Notes: generated by a model not told the origin, from the sequence alone. Counted from the first letter of the stretch, positions 9,022-18,111 are shown. The stretch is DNA of 64,000 nucleotides from Modicisalibacter coralii (GCF_004117855.1 NZ_QWBW01000010.1:62001-126000); one strand, 5' to 3'. Numbers and translations: made by a program.

Positions 9022-9783
9022 ATGTCAGACTACATTCTCGTCGACCGGCAAGATCGTATCGGTATCGTCACGCTCAACCGCCCCGAGGTCCTCAACGCCT
9101 GGCACAGTGACATGCGCCGTCAGTTGATCGATGCCCTGGAATCGCTCGCCGCCGACGACGGCGTTCGGGCCGTCGTGCTCACGGGAGCCGGGGATCGCGC
9201 CTTCAGCGCCGGGCAGGATCTCAACGAGACTCGTTCGTTCGACGCCGAAAGAGCCAAGAGCTGGGTCGGCGAATGGGAGAGGCTCTACGACACCCTGCGC
9301 AGCAGTCCGAAGCCCATCATCGCGGCACTCAACGGGGTCGCCGCGGGCTCGGCCTTCCAGGTCGCCCTGCTGTGCGACTTCCGTATCGCCCACGAGGGCG
9401 TGCGCATGGGCCAGCCCGAGATCGACTCCGGGATCGCCAGCACCACCGGGCCGTGGATCATGCGCGAGCATCTGGGCCTGGCGCGCACCATCGACTTGAC
9501 ACTCACCGGACGACTGATGAATGCCGACGAAGCCGCGACGCTGGGCCTGATCAACCGCCTCGTCGCCGCCGACCAGGTGCTGCCGGAAGCCCTGGCCCTG
9601 GGCGAGATGCTGGCCGCCAAGCCCCCGGTCGCCATGCGTCTGGACCGGCAGCGCTTCAAGGAGATGACCGAACCAGGATTCCGCGACTGCCTCGAGGCCG
9701 GGACACGCATCCAGGCCGAGGCCTACGCGTCCGGCGAGCCCGCGCGGATGATGGAAGCCTTCCTGGCCCGCCGCAAGGGCTGA
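9022..9783 (+). CDS. Enoyl-CoA hydratase/isomerase family protein (crotonase fold)
   Basis: 253-residue crotonase-fold enzyme, expected to act on the acyl-CoA made by the ligase encoded next. Crotonase signatures are visible: AFSAGQDLNE (oxyanion hole), GVAAGSAFQVALLCDFRIA and MGQPEIDSGIASTTG. In classical hydratases two glutamates act; here the first appears replaced by Gln in the SAFQVALLCD segment, while the second (in GQPEID) is kept. This makes an isomerase, lyase or hydrolase activity as plausible as hydration. It is the first gene of a rightward operon, 57 bp upstream of the ligase. The ATG at 9022 follows a GAGG-type ribosome binding site. CaiD-like is a loose description; the substrate is unknown. 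Confidence 0.8.
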   Translation: MSDYILVDRQDRIGIVTLNRPEVLNAWHSDMRRQLIDALESLAADDGVRAVVLTGAGDRAFSAGQDLNETRSFDAERAKSWVGEWERLYDTLRSSPKPIIAALNGVAAGSAFQVALLCDFRIAHEGVRMGQPEIDSGIASTTGPWIMREHLGLARTIDLTLTGRLMNADEAATLGLINRLVAADQVLPEALALGEMLAAKPPVAMRLDRQRFKEMTEPGFRDCLEAGTRIQAEAYASGEPARMMEAFLARRKG

Positions 9784-9840
9784 ACCCCACCGCCACGACG
9801 CGCCAGCAAGCCTCCATCGACTCACGAGTACCGGACCCTC

Positions 9841-11367
9841 ATGACCTTCAGCCTCAACGACACCAGTTTCATTGCCGAGTTGAGTCGCCTGGCAACTCGC
9901 GCCCCCGAACGCCACTTCGGGACCTTCGAGGGGCGCCCCCTGACGTTCGGCGACCTCGACCGTCAGGCGGAATCCCTGGCGGCGCACCTGCGCGACGACT
10001 ACGGGATGGCACCCGGCGATCGGGTCGCCATGATGACCGGCAACAGCCCACATGCCATCGCGGCGCTGTTCGGCCTCGCCAGGGCAGGGATCGTCTGGGT
10101 GCCGGTCAATGCCCGCCAGCGGGGGGCGGGCCTGAAGTTCATCCTCGAGCACAGCGCCCCGGCGCTGCTGATCGTCGATAGCGAACTTCTCCCGATCGTC
10201 ACCGACTGCGGTGCCGACCTGCCCCCGCTGATGCGACTGGGTGGCGCGGATGATGACCTAGCCCCCCTGCTGGAAGGCTCGCGGCGACTGGCGTCGCCAC
10301 CGCCGCTGATGGCCGACCTCTACGCCCTGATGTATACCTCCGGCACCACGGGCATGCCCAAGGGCGTGCGAGTCACCCACGCGATGATGACCCATGCGCT
10401 GAACGGCGTGGAACGGCTATGCGACATCCGCCCCGGCGATGTCTTCTTCCAGTGGGAGCCCTTCTATCACATCGGCGGGGCACAGATGCTGCTGCTGCCG
10501 TTGTTCCAGCCGGTGCAGCTCGCACTGGTGGAACGCTTCAGCGCGAGCCGTTTCTGGCAGCAGGTCGAGTTCAGCGGTGCGACGCACGTGCATTATCTGG
10601 GCGGCGTCCTGCAGATTCTGTTGAAACAGCCCGTGCAAGCAGCGGAGGCCACGCACCGGGTGCGCATCGCCTGGGGCGGCGGCTGTCCCAGCGAGATCTG
10701 GGACGCCCTGCAGGAGCGCTTCGGGTTCGAGATCCGTGAGTGCTACGGCATGACCGAGGCTTCGAGCCTAACCACCTGCAACGCCGAGGGACGGCCGGGC
10801 TCGGTCGGCAAGGCGCTGCCCTGGCTGAACGTCGAGATCGTCGACGAACGGGGCCGGGCATTGCCCCCGGGCGAGACCGGTCAGATCGTGGTCGGCGAAA
10901 AGCGCCCGGGCGTGCTCTTCGACGGCTATTTCGCCAATCCCGAGGCGAGCGCGGAAGCACTCCGCGACGGCAAGCTGTATACCGGAGACCGGGGTCGCCT
11001 CGACGCCGACGGGCATCTGCATTTCCTCGGCCGCCTGACCGACAGCGTGCGCTGTCGTGGCGAGAACGTCTCCGCCTGGGAGGTCGAAAGCGTCGTTCAG
11101 CAGCATCCCGGCATCGAGGAGTGCGCGATCGTCGGGGTCGCGGCGGATATCGGCGAACAGGAGATCAAGCTGTTCGTCAAACCCAAACCGGACCAGGAGG
11201 TACCTTTCGACGCCTTGCACGAATGGCTGGAAAAGCGTCTCGCCAGTTACCAGCGGCCCCGCTATTTCGCCCGGGTCGAGGCGTTCGAACACACCCCCAG
11301 CCAACGCATCATCAAACGCCGGCTGTCACGCGATACGCAAGACGCCTGGGACAGCCAGGGTCAGTGA
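9841..11367 (+). CDS. AMP-dependent acyl-CoA synthetase/ligase (CaiC-like)
   Basis: 508-residue ANL-superfamily adenylate-forming enzyme that should activate a carboxylic acid to its CoA thioester. The A3 P-loop [11 protein letters not shown] (about 165-175), the A5 motif YGMTE and the A8-region Asp in YTGDRG are all present. The A10 region reads [10 protein letters not shown]: the usual catalytic Lys of the GK[IV] motif is Arg, with a Lys three residues later, an arrangement I associate with some crotonobetaine/carnitine-CoA-ligase-like proteins. It lies in an operon with the crotonase and a TRAP transporter, so the imported acid is presumably the substrate, but its identity cannot be read from sequence. 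Confidence 0.82.
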   Translation: MTFSLNDTSFIAELSRLATRAPERHFGTFEGRPLTFGDLDRQAESLAAHLRDDYGMAPGDRVAMMTGNSPHAIAALFGLARAGIVWVPVNARQRGAGLKFILEHSAPALLIVDSELLPIVTDCGADLPPLMRLGGADDDLAPLLEGSRRLASPPPLMADLYALMYTSGTTGMPKGVRVTHAMMTHALNGVERLCDIRPGDVFFQWEPFYHIGGAQMLLLPLFQPVQLALVERFSASRFWQQVEFSGATHVHYLGGVLQILLKQPVQAAEATHRVRIAWGGGCPSEIWDALQERFGFEIRECYGMTEASSLTTCNAEGRPGSVGKALPWLNVEIVDERGRALPPGETGQIVVGEKRPGVLFDGYFANPEASAEALRDGKLYTGDRGRLDADGHLHFLGRLTDSVRCRGENVSAWEVESVVQQHPGIEECAIVGVAADIGEQEIKLFVKPKPDQEVPFDALHEWLEKRLASYQRPRYFARVEAFEHTPSQRIIKRRLSRDTQDAWDSQGQ

Positions 11368-11432
11368 ACGCCGGCACGCTACAACGACAAGACGCCCCGT
11401 CAGCCCCCTATTCCAACAAGAGGTAACGCCCC

Positions 11433-12413
11433 ATGAATTCGCGTCTCAAGACCACCGGTATCGCCCTGGCACTGGGCCTGGGCTGGAGCCTGACTGCCCA
11501 GGCCGAGGTGTGGGACATGCCCTCCCCGCAACCCGCCGACAATTACATCAGCGAGAACGTTTCCTGGTTTGCCGATCAGGTCCGCGAGGCGACCGACGGC
11601 AAGATCGACATTCGCGTCCATCCGGGGGGCTCGCTGTTTCCCGGCAGCGAGATCAAGCGTGCGGTCCAGCGCGATCAGGCACAGATCGGCGTGCAGTTGC
11701 TGTCCGCCTATCAGAACGAGAACCCGCTGTTCGGCATCGACTCGGTGCCCTTCCTGGCCGACTCCTTCGAGGAGTCGCAGACGCTCTGGGAAGTCTCCCA
11801 GCCCGTGCTCGACGAGACCCTCAACGAACAGAACCTCGAGCTTCTCTACCACATTCCCTGGCCACCGCAGGGGCTGTTCTTCGATCGCGAGATCGACCGC
11901 CCCGAGGACGCCCAGGGCCTCAAGTTCCGCGCCTACAACACCGCCACGGCCCGTTTCGCGGAACTCATGGGCATGACGCCGACCCTGATCGAGGAAGCCG
12001 AGCTCTCCCAGGCAGCGGCCACCGGCATGGTCCAGTCGCTCATTTCGTCCGGCGAGCCGGTCTACAATCATCAATTGTGGAGTTACCTGCCCGAATTCTA
12101 CGACGCCAAGGCATGGCTAGTGGTCAGCCATATCTTCGTCAATCAGCAACGCTGGCAATCGCTGGATCAGGCGACGCGGGACGAGATCCGGGCCATCGCC
12201 AAGCAAGCCGAACAACGCGGTATCGAACGCGCCAAGGCAATGACCGAACAGCTCAAGGCGAAGCTGAGCGAAAAAGGCGTCGCCATCAATCAGCCCAGCG
12301 AATCGCTCGAGGCCGAATTCCAGCGCATCGGCCGACAAATGCAGCAGGAATGGATGGAAAAGGCCGGTGACGAGGGGCGCCAGCTCGTCGAGACCTATCG
12401 CCAACAGCAGTGA
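11433..12413 (+). CDS. TRAP transporter substrate-binding protein, DctP family
   Basis: 326-residue periplasmic receptor of a TRAP transporter, delivering an organic acid to the DctQ/DctM membrane subunits encoded next. A Sec signal peptide is clear: basic start MNSRLK, hydrophobic core, and cleavage after the first AQA (about residue 24). DctP features include LKFRAYNTATARFAELMG with the conserved Arg that usually pairs with the ligand carboxylate. The ATG at 11433 follows AAGAGGTAACGCCCC. It is 65 bp after the CoA ligase gene and followed by a stem-loop before dctQ. The ligand is unknown. Confidence 0.88.
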   Translation: MNSRLKTTGIALALGLGWSLTAQAEVWDMPSPQPADNYISENVSWFADQVREATDGKIDIRVHPGGSLFPGSEIKRAVQRDQAQIGVQLLSAYQNENPLFGIDSVPFLADSFEESQTLWEVSQPVLDETLNEQNLELLYHIPWPPQGLFFDREIDRPEDAQGLKFRAYNTATARFAELMGMTPTLIEEAELSQAAATGMVQSLISSGEPVYNHQLWSYLPEFYDAKAWLVVSHIFVNQQRWQSLDQATRDEIRAIAKQAEQRGIERAKAMTEQLKAKLSEKGVAINQPSESLEAEFQRIGRQMQQEWMEKAGDEGRQLVETYRQQQ

Positions 12414-12418
12414 CACCG

Positions 12419-12446
12419 AACGCCTTTTCCGGACGGAAAGGGCGTT
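12419..12446 (+). promoter_or_regulatory. Intercistronic stem-loop between dctP and dctQ
   Basis: AACGCCTTTTCC (12419-12430), loop GGAC, then GGAAAGGGCGTT (12435-12446): a 12-bp stem with one mismatch starting six bases after the dctP stop. With no T-tract it is more likely an mRNA-stabilising element or partial attenuator than a full terminator. This would suit a receptor needed in excess over the membrane subunits. Confidence 0.5.
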
Positions 12447-12473
12447 GCATTCGCCATCTGTCGGAGGCCTTCC

Positions 12474-12998
12474 ATGCGTCATATGAGCAAAGGGCTCGAT
12501 CGGCTCTATCGTCTCTGCGGCTATCTGGCCGGGCTCAGCGTCGTCGCCATGCTGGGTGTCATCGTCGCGCAGATCGTCATGCGCTGGGCCGGCACGACGT
12601 TTCCCGGCGCCACCGGTTATGCCGGTTACCTGATGGGCACCGGCACCTTCTTCGCGCTGTCCTATACCTTCCATGATGGCGGGCACATCCGGGTGGGATT
12701 ATTGATCGAGCGGGCGGGCCGTCTTCGCCCGCTGCTCGAAGTCTGGTGCCTGCTGGTGGCCGCGTCGATCGCCGGTTTCGTTGCCTGGCACGCCTGGGAC
12801 GCCACCTACTGGTCGTACCGATTCGGCGATGTCTCGTCGGGGCAGGACGCGACCCCGCTGTGGATCCCCCAGGCGCTGCTGACCGCCGGAGCCATAGTGT
12901 TCACGCTTTGTCTGTTCGATCACCTGTGCCGGACGCTGTCGGCCTGTTTCCGCCCGACGCCGACACCCGCCGAGCCTGCCTCGACCAGGAGTTGCTGA
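12474..12998 (+). CDS. TRAP transporter small permease, DctQ family
   Basis: 174-residue four-helix DctQ subunit of the inner membrane; hydrophobic segments lie roughly at 13-35, 50-67, 84-105 and 133-155. It includes the typical early segment LAGLSVVAMLGVIVAQIVMRW. The ATG at 12474 has GGAGGCCTTCC upstream. A second in-frame Met follows at 12483. The TGA overlaps the dctM ATG (12996-13000), indicating translational coupling. Confidence 0.85.
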   Translation: MRHMSKGLDRLYRLCGYLAGLSVVAMLGVIVAQIVMRWAGTTFPGATGYAGYLMGTGTFFALSYTFHDGGHIRVGLLIERAGRLRPLLEVWCLLVAASIAGFVAWHAWDATYWSYRFGDVSSGQDATPLWIPQALLTAGAIVFTLCLFDHLCRTLSACFRPTPTPAEPASTRSC

Positions 12999-14305
12999 TG
13001 GACTTCTTGGAACTTGCCAGCGTATTGCTGCTGGTGCTGTGTCTATTGTTGGGAACCGGCGTCTGGGTCGGGCTATCGCTGATCGGCGTGGGTATCATCG
13101 GCATGCTGCTGTTCACGGACCGGCCCATCGGCAGCGCGATGTTCAGCACGTTATGGAGTTCGTCGACCAGTTGGACCCTGACCGCCCTACCGCTGTTCAT
13201 CTGGATGGGCGAACTCCTCTATCGAACGCGACTATCGGAGAGTCTCTTCAAAGGGTTGAGTCCCTGGCTGGGCTGGCTGCCCGGGCGATTGGTCCATACC
13301 AACATCATCGGCTGCACCCTGTTCGCGGCGGTTTCCGGCTCCTCCGCCGCAACCTTGACCACGGTCGGCAAGATGTCGATGCCGGAGCTGTCGCGGCGCG
13401 GCTACCCCGACTTCATGACGGTGGGGACCCTGGCCGGCGCCTCCACGCTCGGCCTGATGATCCCGCCGTCGCTGACGATGATCGTCTACGGGGTGATCAC
13501 CAACCAGTCGATTCCCAAGCTGTTCATGGCCGGCATCCTTCCCGGGCTGGTGCTGGCGGGTCTGTTCATGGGCTACGTGATCGCCTGGGACCTGATCTGC
13601 AAGCCGACGCTGGACAGGGAGCCGCCGATGCCCCTGCGCCAGCGCCTCCACGAATCGCGGCTGCTCATCCCGGTCGGCTTGCTGATCCTGGTGGTCATCG
13701 GCTCCATGTACAGTGGCCTGGCAACCGCAACGGAAGCCGCCGCGCTCGGGGTCATCGGTGCCCTCGTGCTCGCCGCCATTCAGCGCAGCCTGACCGTCGA
13801 GGCACTGGTATCCAGCCTGCTCGGCACCGTCAAGACGTCCTGCATGATTGCGCTCATCCTGGCCGGCGCCTCCTTCCTGACCCTGTCCATGGGCTACATC
13901 GGGCTGCCCCGGGGGCTCGCCGAATGGGTCGGCACGCTGAACCTCTCCCCGATCATGCTGCTGCTCGCCCTGATGGTGGTCTACATCGTGCTGGGCTGCT
14001 TCCTCGACGGCATATCCGCGGTGGTGCTGACCATGGCGGTGGTGGCGCCGATGCTGCAGGACGCCGGCATCGACCTGCTGTGGTTCGGGATCTTCGTGCT
14101 GGTGATGGTGGAAATGGCGCAGATCACTCCGCCCGTCGGCTTCAACCTGTTCGTCATGAAGAGCCTGACGAATCACGATCTGGGGTTCATCGCGCGGGCC
14201 GCCCTGCCCATGTTCCTGCTGATGGTCCTGATGGCCTTGCTGCTGATCGTCTTTCCCGAACTGGCGACACTGCTGCCCAGCTACATGAACGAGGCATCGA
14301 TCTAG
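12998..14305 (+). CDS. TRAP transporter large permease, DctM family
   Basis: 435-residue, about 12-helix DctM subunit carrying out sodium- or proton-coupled translocation in the inner membrane. Diagnostic segments include AVSGSSAATLTTVGKMSMPEL, GASTLGLMIPPSLTMIVYG, and ITPPVGFNLFVMKSL near the C-terminus. Length is normal for the family. It overlaps dctQ at its start and ends the rightward operon 10 bp before the end of the convergent VanX-family gene, leaving no room for a separate intergenic terminator. Confidence 0.88.
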   Translation: MDFLELASVLLLVLCLLLGTGVWVGLSLIGVGIIGMLLFTDRPIGSAMFSTLWSSSTSWTLTALPLFIWMGELLYRTRLSESLFKGLSPWLGWLPGRLVHTNIIGCTLFAAVSGSSAATLTTVGKMSMPELSRRGYPDFMTVGTLAGASTLGLMIPPSLTMIVYGVITNQSIPKLFMAGILPGLVLAGLFMGYVIAWDLICKPTLDREPPMPLRQRLHESRLLIPVGLLILVVIGSMYSGLATATEAAALGVIGALVLAAIQRSLTVEALVSSLLGTVKTSCMIALILAGASFLTLSMGYIGLPRGLAEWVGTLNLSPIMLLLALMVVYIVLGCFLDGISAVVLTMAVVAPMLQDAGIDLLWFGIFVLVMVEMAQITPPVGFNLFVMKSLTNHDLGFIARAALPMFLLMVLMALLLIVFPELATLLPSYMNEASI

Positions 14306-14314
14306 ACCCCGAGC

Positions 14315-15094
14315 TCAAGCCTCTACCAGCCCCAGCGAGCGCTGCCAGCGCGCTTCCAGAGTGTCGGGGCCGGTGGGGCCGAACAGCGCCCGGGGCGCGT
14401 CGCGGTACCAGGCCCACATCTGATCGCCGTAGCTGTAGTGCCACCATTCGCTGGGCAGGTTGGCGAAGCCGGCATCACGCATGGCGTGGTAGAGGATGCG
14501 ACGTCGGTCGCGCCAGGTGCGCGATTCGGCGTCGTCGGCGTGGTGCTCGAAATGCACGGTATGCGAGGTCGCCCGCGCCTCGTCGAAGGCCGAGCCCATG
14601 TCCAGCAGCAGTCCGTCGGCATCGCACAATGCCACGTCCACCGCCCCGCCGGTGAGGTGCGGACTGGGGCAGTCCGGGCGCTCGCTGGGCGGCGAGACGA
14701 AGGCCCGGGTCAGTGCCCGGCGGTCGCCGGCGTCGAGATCGGCGTAGCGGGTCTCGACCATGCCCAGCAGGGTGTCGTAGAGGTAGCGCTGCACGACGTA
14801 AGGCCGCCAGGCGTCCAGCACCACCAGGCCGATGCCCTCAGGCAGGCTGCGCGCCACCGCGAGCAGGCGGCGATAGAGCGCCTCGCGGGTCCAGCACTCG
14901 GGTACCGCCCGGGGCACGCCCAGGGTGTGGTAGATGGGCAGGGTGCGCAGCGCCGGCGCGGCAAGACTCAACGGGTGCAGCGGCGCGCCCTCGTCGACGA
15001 TGGGAATCGCCGCGATGGCCTCCCACTGCGGCTCGGCGATGTCGGCGATGGGTCGTTGGGTCGAATCGGTCACGTTCACGCGGTTGGTTTCCAA
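14315..15094 (-). CDS. D-alanyl-D-alanine dipeptidase, VanX/DdpX family
   Basis: 259-residue zinc D,D-dipeptidase that would cleave D-Ala-D-Ala or a related dipeptide. Zinc and catalytic motifs are intact: SPHLTGGAVDV (His and Asp ligands in the SxHxxGxAxD pattern) and PSEWWHYSY (catalytic Glu and His ligand in ExWH). The frame begins at a TTG at 15092-15094, seven bases after the upstream dctM stop; a GTG five codons in is an alternative start. No signal peptide is evident, so it is probably cytoplasmic and acts on imported substrate. It is the last gene of a TRAP operon, an unusual partner for this family. No vanH/vanA genes are nearby, so resistance is unlikely. Confidence 0.82.
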   Translation of the reverse strand: METNRVNVTDSTQRPIADIAEPQWEAIAAIPIVDEGAPLHPLSLAAPALRTLPIYHTLGVPRAVPECWTREALYRRLLAVARSLPEGIGLVVLDAWRPYVVQRYLYDTLLGMVETRYADLDAGDRRALTRAFVSPPSERPDCPSPHLTGGAVDVALCDADGLLLDMGSAFDEARATSHTVHFEHHADDAESRTWRDRRRILYHAMRDAGFANLPSEWWHYSYGDQMWAWYRDAPRALFGPTGPDTLEARWQRSLGLVEA

Positions 15095-15101
15095 GATGCA
15101 G

Positions 15102-16382
15102 TCAGCCCAGGGTTTCGGGTAGCCAGGTGATCAGCCCGGGGAAAAGGATCAGCACCAGCAGGACCGCCACTGCCGTCAGGATGAACGGCCAGATGGTACG
15201 GAACAGCACCGTGATGTCGAGCCGGCTGACCGCCGCGGCAATGAACAGGCAGGCGCCCATCGGCGGCGTGATCAGGGCGATGGTGATGTTCAGGGTGATG
15301 ATGATGCCCAGCGCCACCGGATCGATGCCGGCGGCCAGCGCGACCGGCGTGAACACCGGCGAGAGCAGCATCAGCGCCGAGACCTCCTCCATGAACATGC
15401 CGGTGACGAAGGTGATCGCGCTGAGCAGCAGCAGCACGATGACCGGCGAGTCGATGAATGGCTCGAGCAGCCCGGCGAAGCGATCCGGCGCCTGGGCGTA
15501 GGCCAGCTCCCAACTGATCACCGAGGAGATGCCGATGATCATGAAGATCGCCGCGGCCAGCCGGGTGGTCTCGATCACCGCCCGCCAGAAGGCGCCCGGA
15601 CGCAGCTCGCCCATCGCCAGACCGCACAGGGCCACGTAGAGCACGGTCAGCGCCCCCGACTCGGTGGGCGTGACGAAGCCCAGCACGATGCCGGCGACGA
15701 TGATGAAGGGCGCGACCAGTGCCGGCAGCGCGCCGCGCACCGCGGAGAACACCTCGCGCATCGCGGGCAGCGAAGTGCGCCGCTCGAGGCCGGCGCGCCG
15801 GGCATGGAAAGCGTTCATGGCCATGAAGGCCAGCGCCAGCAACAACCCCGGCACCACGCCGCCCAGGAACAACTGGCCCACCGAGGTGTTGGTCTGGGCG
15901 CTGTAGAGGATCATGAAGATGCTCGGCGGGATGATCGGCCCGATCAGTGAACTGCCGGCGGTCAGCCCGGCGGCGAAGGCGGTGGAATAGCCCTCGCGGG
16001 TCATCGCCGGCACCAGCAGCGCGCCCAGCGCCGAGGCATCGGCGGCCGCCGAGCCGTTGACCCCGGACATGAACACGCTGCCCACCACGTTGACGTGACC
16101 GATGCCGCCGCGCAGATGGCCGACCAGCAGCCGCGCGACGCGCATCAGCCGCTCGGTCATGCCGCAGGCGTTCATCAGGTTGCCGGCGAGGATGAACAGC
16201 GGTATCGCCATCAGCGAGAAACTGTTGAGACCGCCGAAGAACTGCTGGGGCATCATGCGCGCGACCATCCCCGGGTCGACGAACACGAAGCCCACCAGCG
16301 CGGTGACGATCAGCGTCAGGAACAGCGGAATGCCCAGCAGGGTGTTGGCCAGCAGGCAGGCGAACATCGCGGCGACCATCAT
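15102..16382 (-). CDS. TRAP transporter large permease, DctM family
   Basis: 426-residue DctM membrane subunit with about 12 helices. Typical segments: MSGVNGSAAADASALGALL, GSSLIGPIIPPSIFMILYSA and ALITPPMGACLFIAAAV. The frame is open to 16610, but the extra 76 codons are Ala/Arg/His-rich antisense-type sequence. The ATG at 16380-16382 overlaps the dctQ TGA by four bases (ATGA), which fixes the start. Second membrane component of the dctP-dctQ-dctM-vanX operon. Confidence 0.88.
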   Translation of the reverse strand: MMVAAMFACLLANTLLGIPLFLTLIVTALVGFVFVDPGMVARMMPQQFFGGLNSFSLMAIPLFILAGNLMNACGMTERLMRVARLLVGHLRGGIGHVNVVGSVFMSGVNGSAAADASALGALLVPAMTREGYSTAFAAGLTAGSSLIGPIIPPSIFMILYSAQTNTSVGQLFLGGVVPGLLLALAFMAMNAFHARRAGLERRTSLPAMREVFSAVRGALPALVAPFIIVAGIVLGFVTPTESGALTVLYVALCGLAMGELRPGAFWRAVIETTRLAAAIFMIIGISSVISWELAYAQAPDRFAGLLEPFIDSPVIVLLLLSAITFVTGMFMEEVSALMLLSPVFTPVALAAGIDPVALGIIITLNITIALITPPMGACLFIAAAVSRLDITVLFRTIWPFILTAVAVLLVLILFPGLITWLPETLG

Positions 16383-16888
16383 GAAGCGGCCCCCTCGGCA
16401 CTGGCCGTGTCGTCGGCACCGGGCTGGGGCAGCGGACGCGGGCCATGGATCAGCACCTGCAGCGTGAGCAGGCCGAAGCCCAGCGGCATGGCCAGCATGG
16501 GGATGGTACGGCTGATGCCCAGGCCCTGGGAGGTGAAGTAGCCGACCGACAGCGCGTAGTGCCAGCTCCACCAGGTCATCGCCACGGCCAGCGCCAGCGT
16601 CAGCAGCCACTGGTAGGCCAGCAGCACGCGGCGGGCGGTCGCGCCGAGGCGGCGTTCGAGCAGCGCCACGCGCATGTGCTCGCCGCGCACCCAGACATTG
16701 CCGGCGATCAGCAGCGCCGAGGCGATCAGGCAGTAACGGGCGAGTTCGTCGCTCCAGATCGGCGCCTGACCGACCACATAGCGGGTAACGACACCGTAGA
16801 GGATGTCGAGCAGGGTGATCAGCAGCGCCAGGCCGCCAAGGCCGGTGGTGACCCGCCCCAGCAGCGTCAGCAGGGTATCTCGGAACAT
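16379..16888 (-). CDS. TRAP transporter small permease, DctQ family
   Basis: 169-residue DctQ subunit with four predicted helices, including LGGLALLITLLDILYGVVTR near the N-terminus and LLAYQWLLTLALAVAMTWWS mid-protein. It follows dctP after 68 bp and overlaps dctM by four bases. The C-terminal tail is Pro/Ala/Asp-rich and probably flexible. Confidence 0.85.
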   Translation of the reverse strand: MFRDTLLTLLGRVTTGLGGLALLITLLDILYGVVTRYVVGQAPIWSDELARYCLIASALLIAGNVWVRGEHMRVALLERRLGATARRVLLAYQWLLTLALAVAMTWWSWHYALSVGYFTSQGLGISRTIPMLAMPLGFGLLTLQVLIHGPRPLPQPGADDTASAEGAAS

Positions 16889-16956
16889 GATGGTGTCACG
16901 CGCTCATGGCCGACGAGCGGCCATGAGTGCGTGCCTCGTCGAGTGAATGGGAGCGG

Positions 16957-17991
16957 TCAGTCGGTGAGCAGGTCGCCCTGCCCGGCATCCTCGAGCGCCG
17001 TCTCGATCCACTCGTCGCCGATATCCTTCTGCCGGAGCCAGTCGATGTAGGCCGGCTGGCCCTTCTCGCGGAAGGCGGCGAGTTCCTCGTCGCTGGGTTC
17101 GATCACCTGCATGCCGTTGTCGGCGAGGAACTGAATGCGCTCGTCGACGCGTTTCTCGACGTCCTCGCGGTTGAGCGCGTTGGCCTCCTGCACGGCCGCG
17201 TCGATCGCCTGGCGATCGGCATCGGAGAGGCCGTCGTACCAGCTGCCGTTGGCGATCAGGAACTGGTCCGAATACTGCACGTTGGCCAACGTCAGGTACT
17301 TCTGCACCTCGTAGAGGCTGCCCATGATGATGTACATCGGCGGGTTCATCTGGCCGTCGGCGACGTTGGTCTTGAGCGCCATGTAGGTATCGGTCCAGGG
17401 AATCGGCGTACCGGACGCACCGAAGGCCTCGTAGAGCGCCACCTGGCTGGGGTCCATGGCGCGGAAGCGCAAGCCCTCGAAGTCATCCGGGCTGCTGATG
17501 GGGCGCTTGGAGTTGGTGAAATCGAGGAAGCCGCCCTCCTCGATCACGCCCAGCAGTTCGGCGCCAGTGCGCTGCTTGAGCGCGCCTTCGACCTTGTTCC
17601 AGTAATCGCCCTCGTCGAAGAACTGGTGGGCGGCGTCGTAGTCCTCGAATAGGAAGGGGATGGCGCTGACGTAGATCTCCGGGACTATCGGCGACAGGCC
17701 GGCGAACGAGGCGATGTTCAGACTCGGCGTGTTGATCACCTGCTCCATGCGCTCCTGCTCCTCGCCGAGCATGGAGTTGGGGTAGAGCTTGAGCTGGATG
17801 TCGCCGTCGGTCTTCTCCTCGACCAGCCGCTTGAGGTTGGTGGCGAACAGATGCACGGCGTTCTTGTCGGCATCGGGCGGGCCGTTGTAGCTCAGATTGA
17901 GGGTGGTGGCCGCGTTGGCCAGGCTCGCGGTGGCGAGCAGGCTCGTCGCGGCGGCGGCCAGCAGGGCGTTGTACAGGACGGGAATGCGCAT
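16957..17991 (-). CDS. TRAP transporter substrate-binding protein, DctP family
   Basis: 344-residue periplasmic receptor. The signal peptide is MRIPVLYNALLAAAATSLLA with cleavage after the ANA near residue 27. The core contains the conserved ligand-arginine segment EGLRFRAMDPSQVALYEAFG. The ATG is at 17989-17991. It heads the leftward operon dctP-dctQ-dctM-vanX and lies downstream of a same-strand LysR gene. The association with a D,D-dipeptidase suggests that the ligand could be a peptide or amino-acid derivative, but DctP ligands are usually carboxylates and nothing in the sequence identifies it. Confidence 0.87.
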   Translation of the reverse strand: MRIPVLYNALLAAAATSLLATASLANAATTLNLSYNGPPDADKNAVHLFATNLKRLVEEKTDGDIQLKLYPNSMLGEEQERMEQVINTPSLNIASFAGLSPIVPEIYVSAIPFLFEDYDAAHQFFDEGDYWNKVEGALKQRTGAELLGVIEEGGFLDFTNSKRPISSPDDFEGLRFRAMDPSQVALYEAFGASGTPIPWTDTYMALKTNVADGQMNPPMYIIMGSLYEVQKYLTLANVQYSDQFLIANGSWYDGLSDADRQAIDAAVQEANALNREDVEKRVDERIQFLADNGMQVIEPSDEELAAFREKGQPAYIDWLRQKDIGDEWIETALEDAGQGDLLTD

Positions 17992-18094
17992 GAAGGGCTC
18001 CTTGTTGTTGTGCGATTCACAGCACGACCGGTGTCGGGCTGCGATGACACCTCGACGCTAGCCGTTGCGCCGTTGACCTTTCAAGTCGGCGCAT

Positions 18095-18111
18095 GTTGCC
18101 TTCAAGGCAAC
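18095..18111. promoter_or_regulatory. LysR-type operator candidate upstream of the second TRAP operon
   Basis: GTTGCCTT-C-AAGGCAAC is a perfect 17-bp interrupted palindrome containing the T-N11-A LysR-box pattern. It lies about 105 bp upstream of dctP (17991) and overlaps the last codons of the LysR gene. A role as LysR operator is inferred; a weak terminator for the LysR gene is the alternative. Confidence 0.4.

Noticed and set aside
14315-15094. VanX-family gene as glycopeptide resistance
   Set aside because: No vanH, vanA/B ligase or VanRS two-component genes nearby; the gene is embedded in a TRAP operon and Gram-negative VanX/DdpX homologues serve peptide catabolism.
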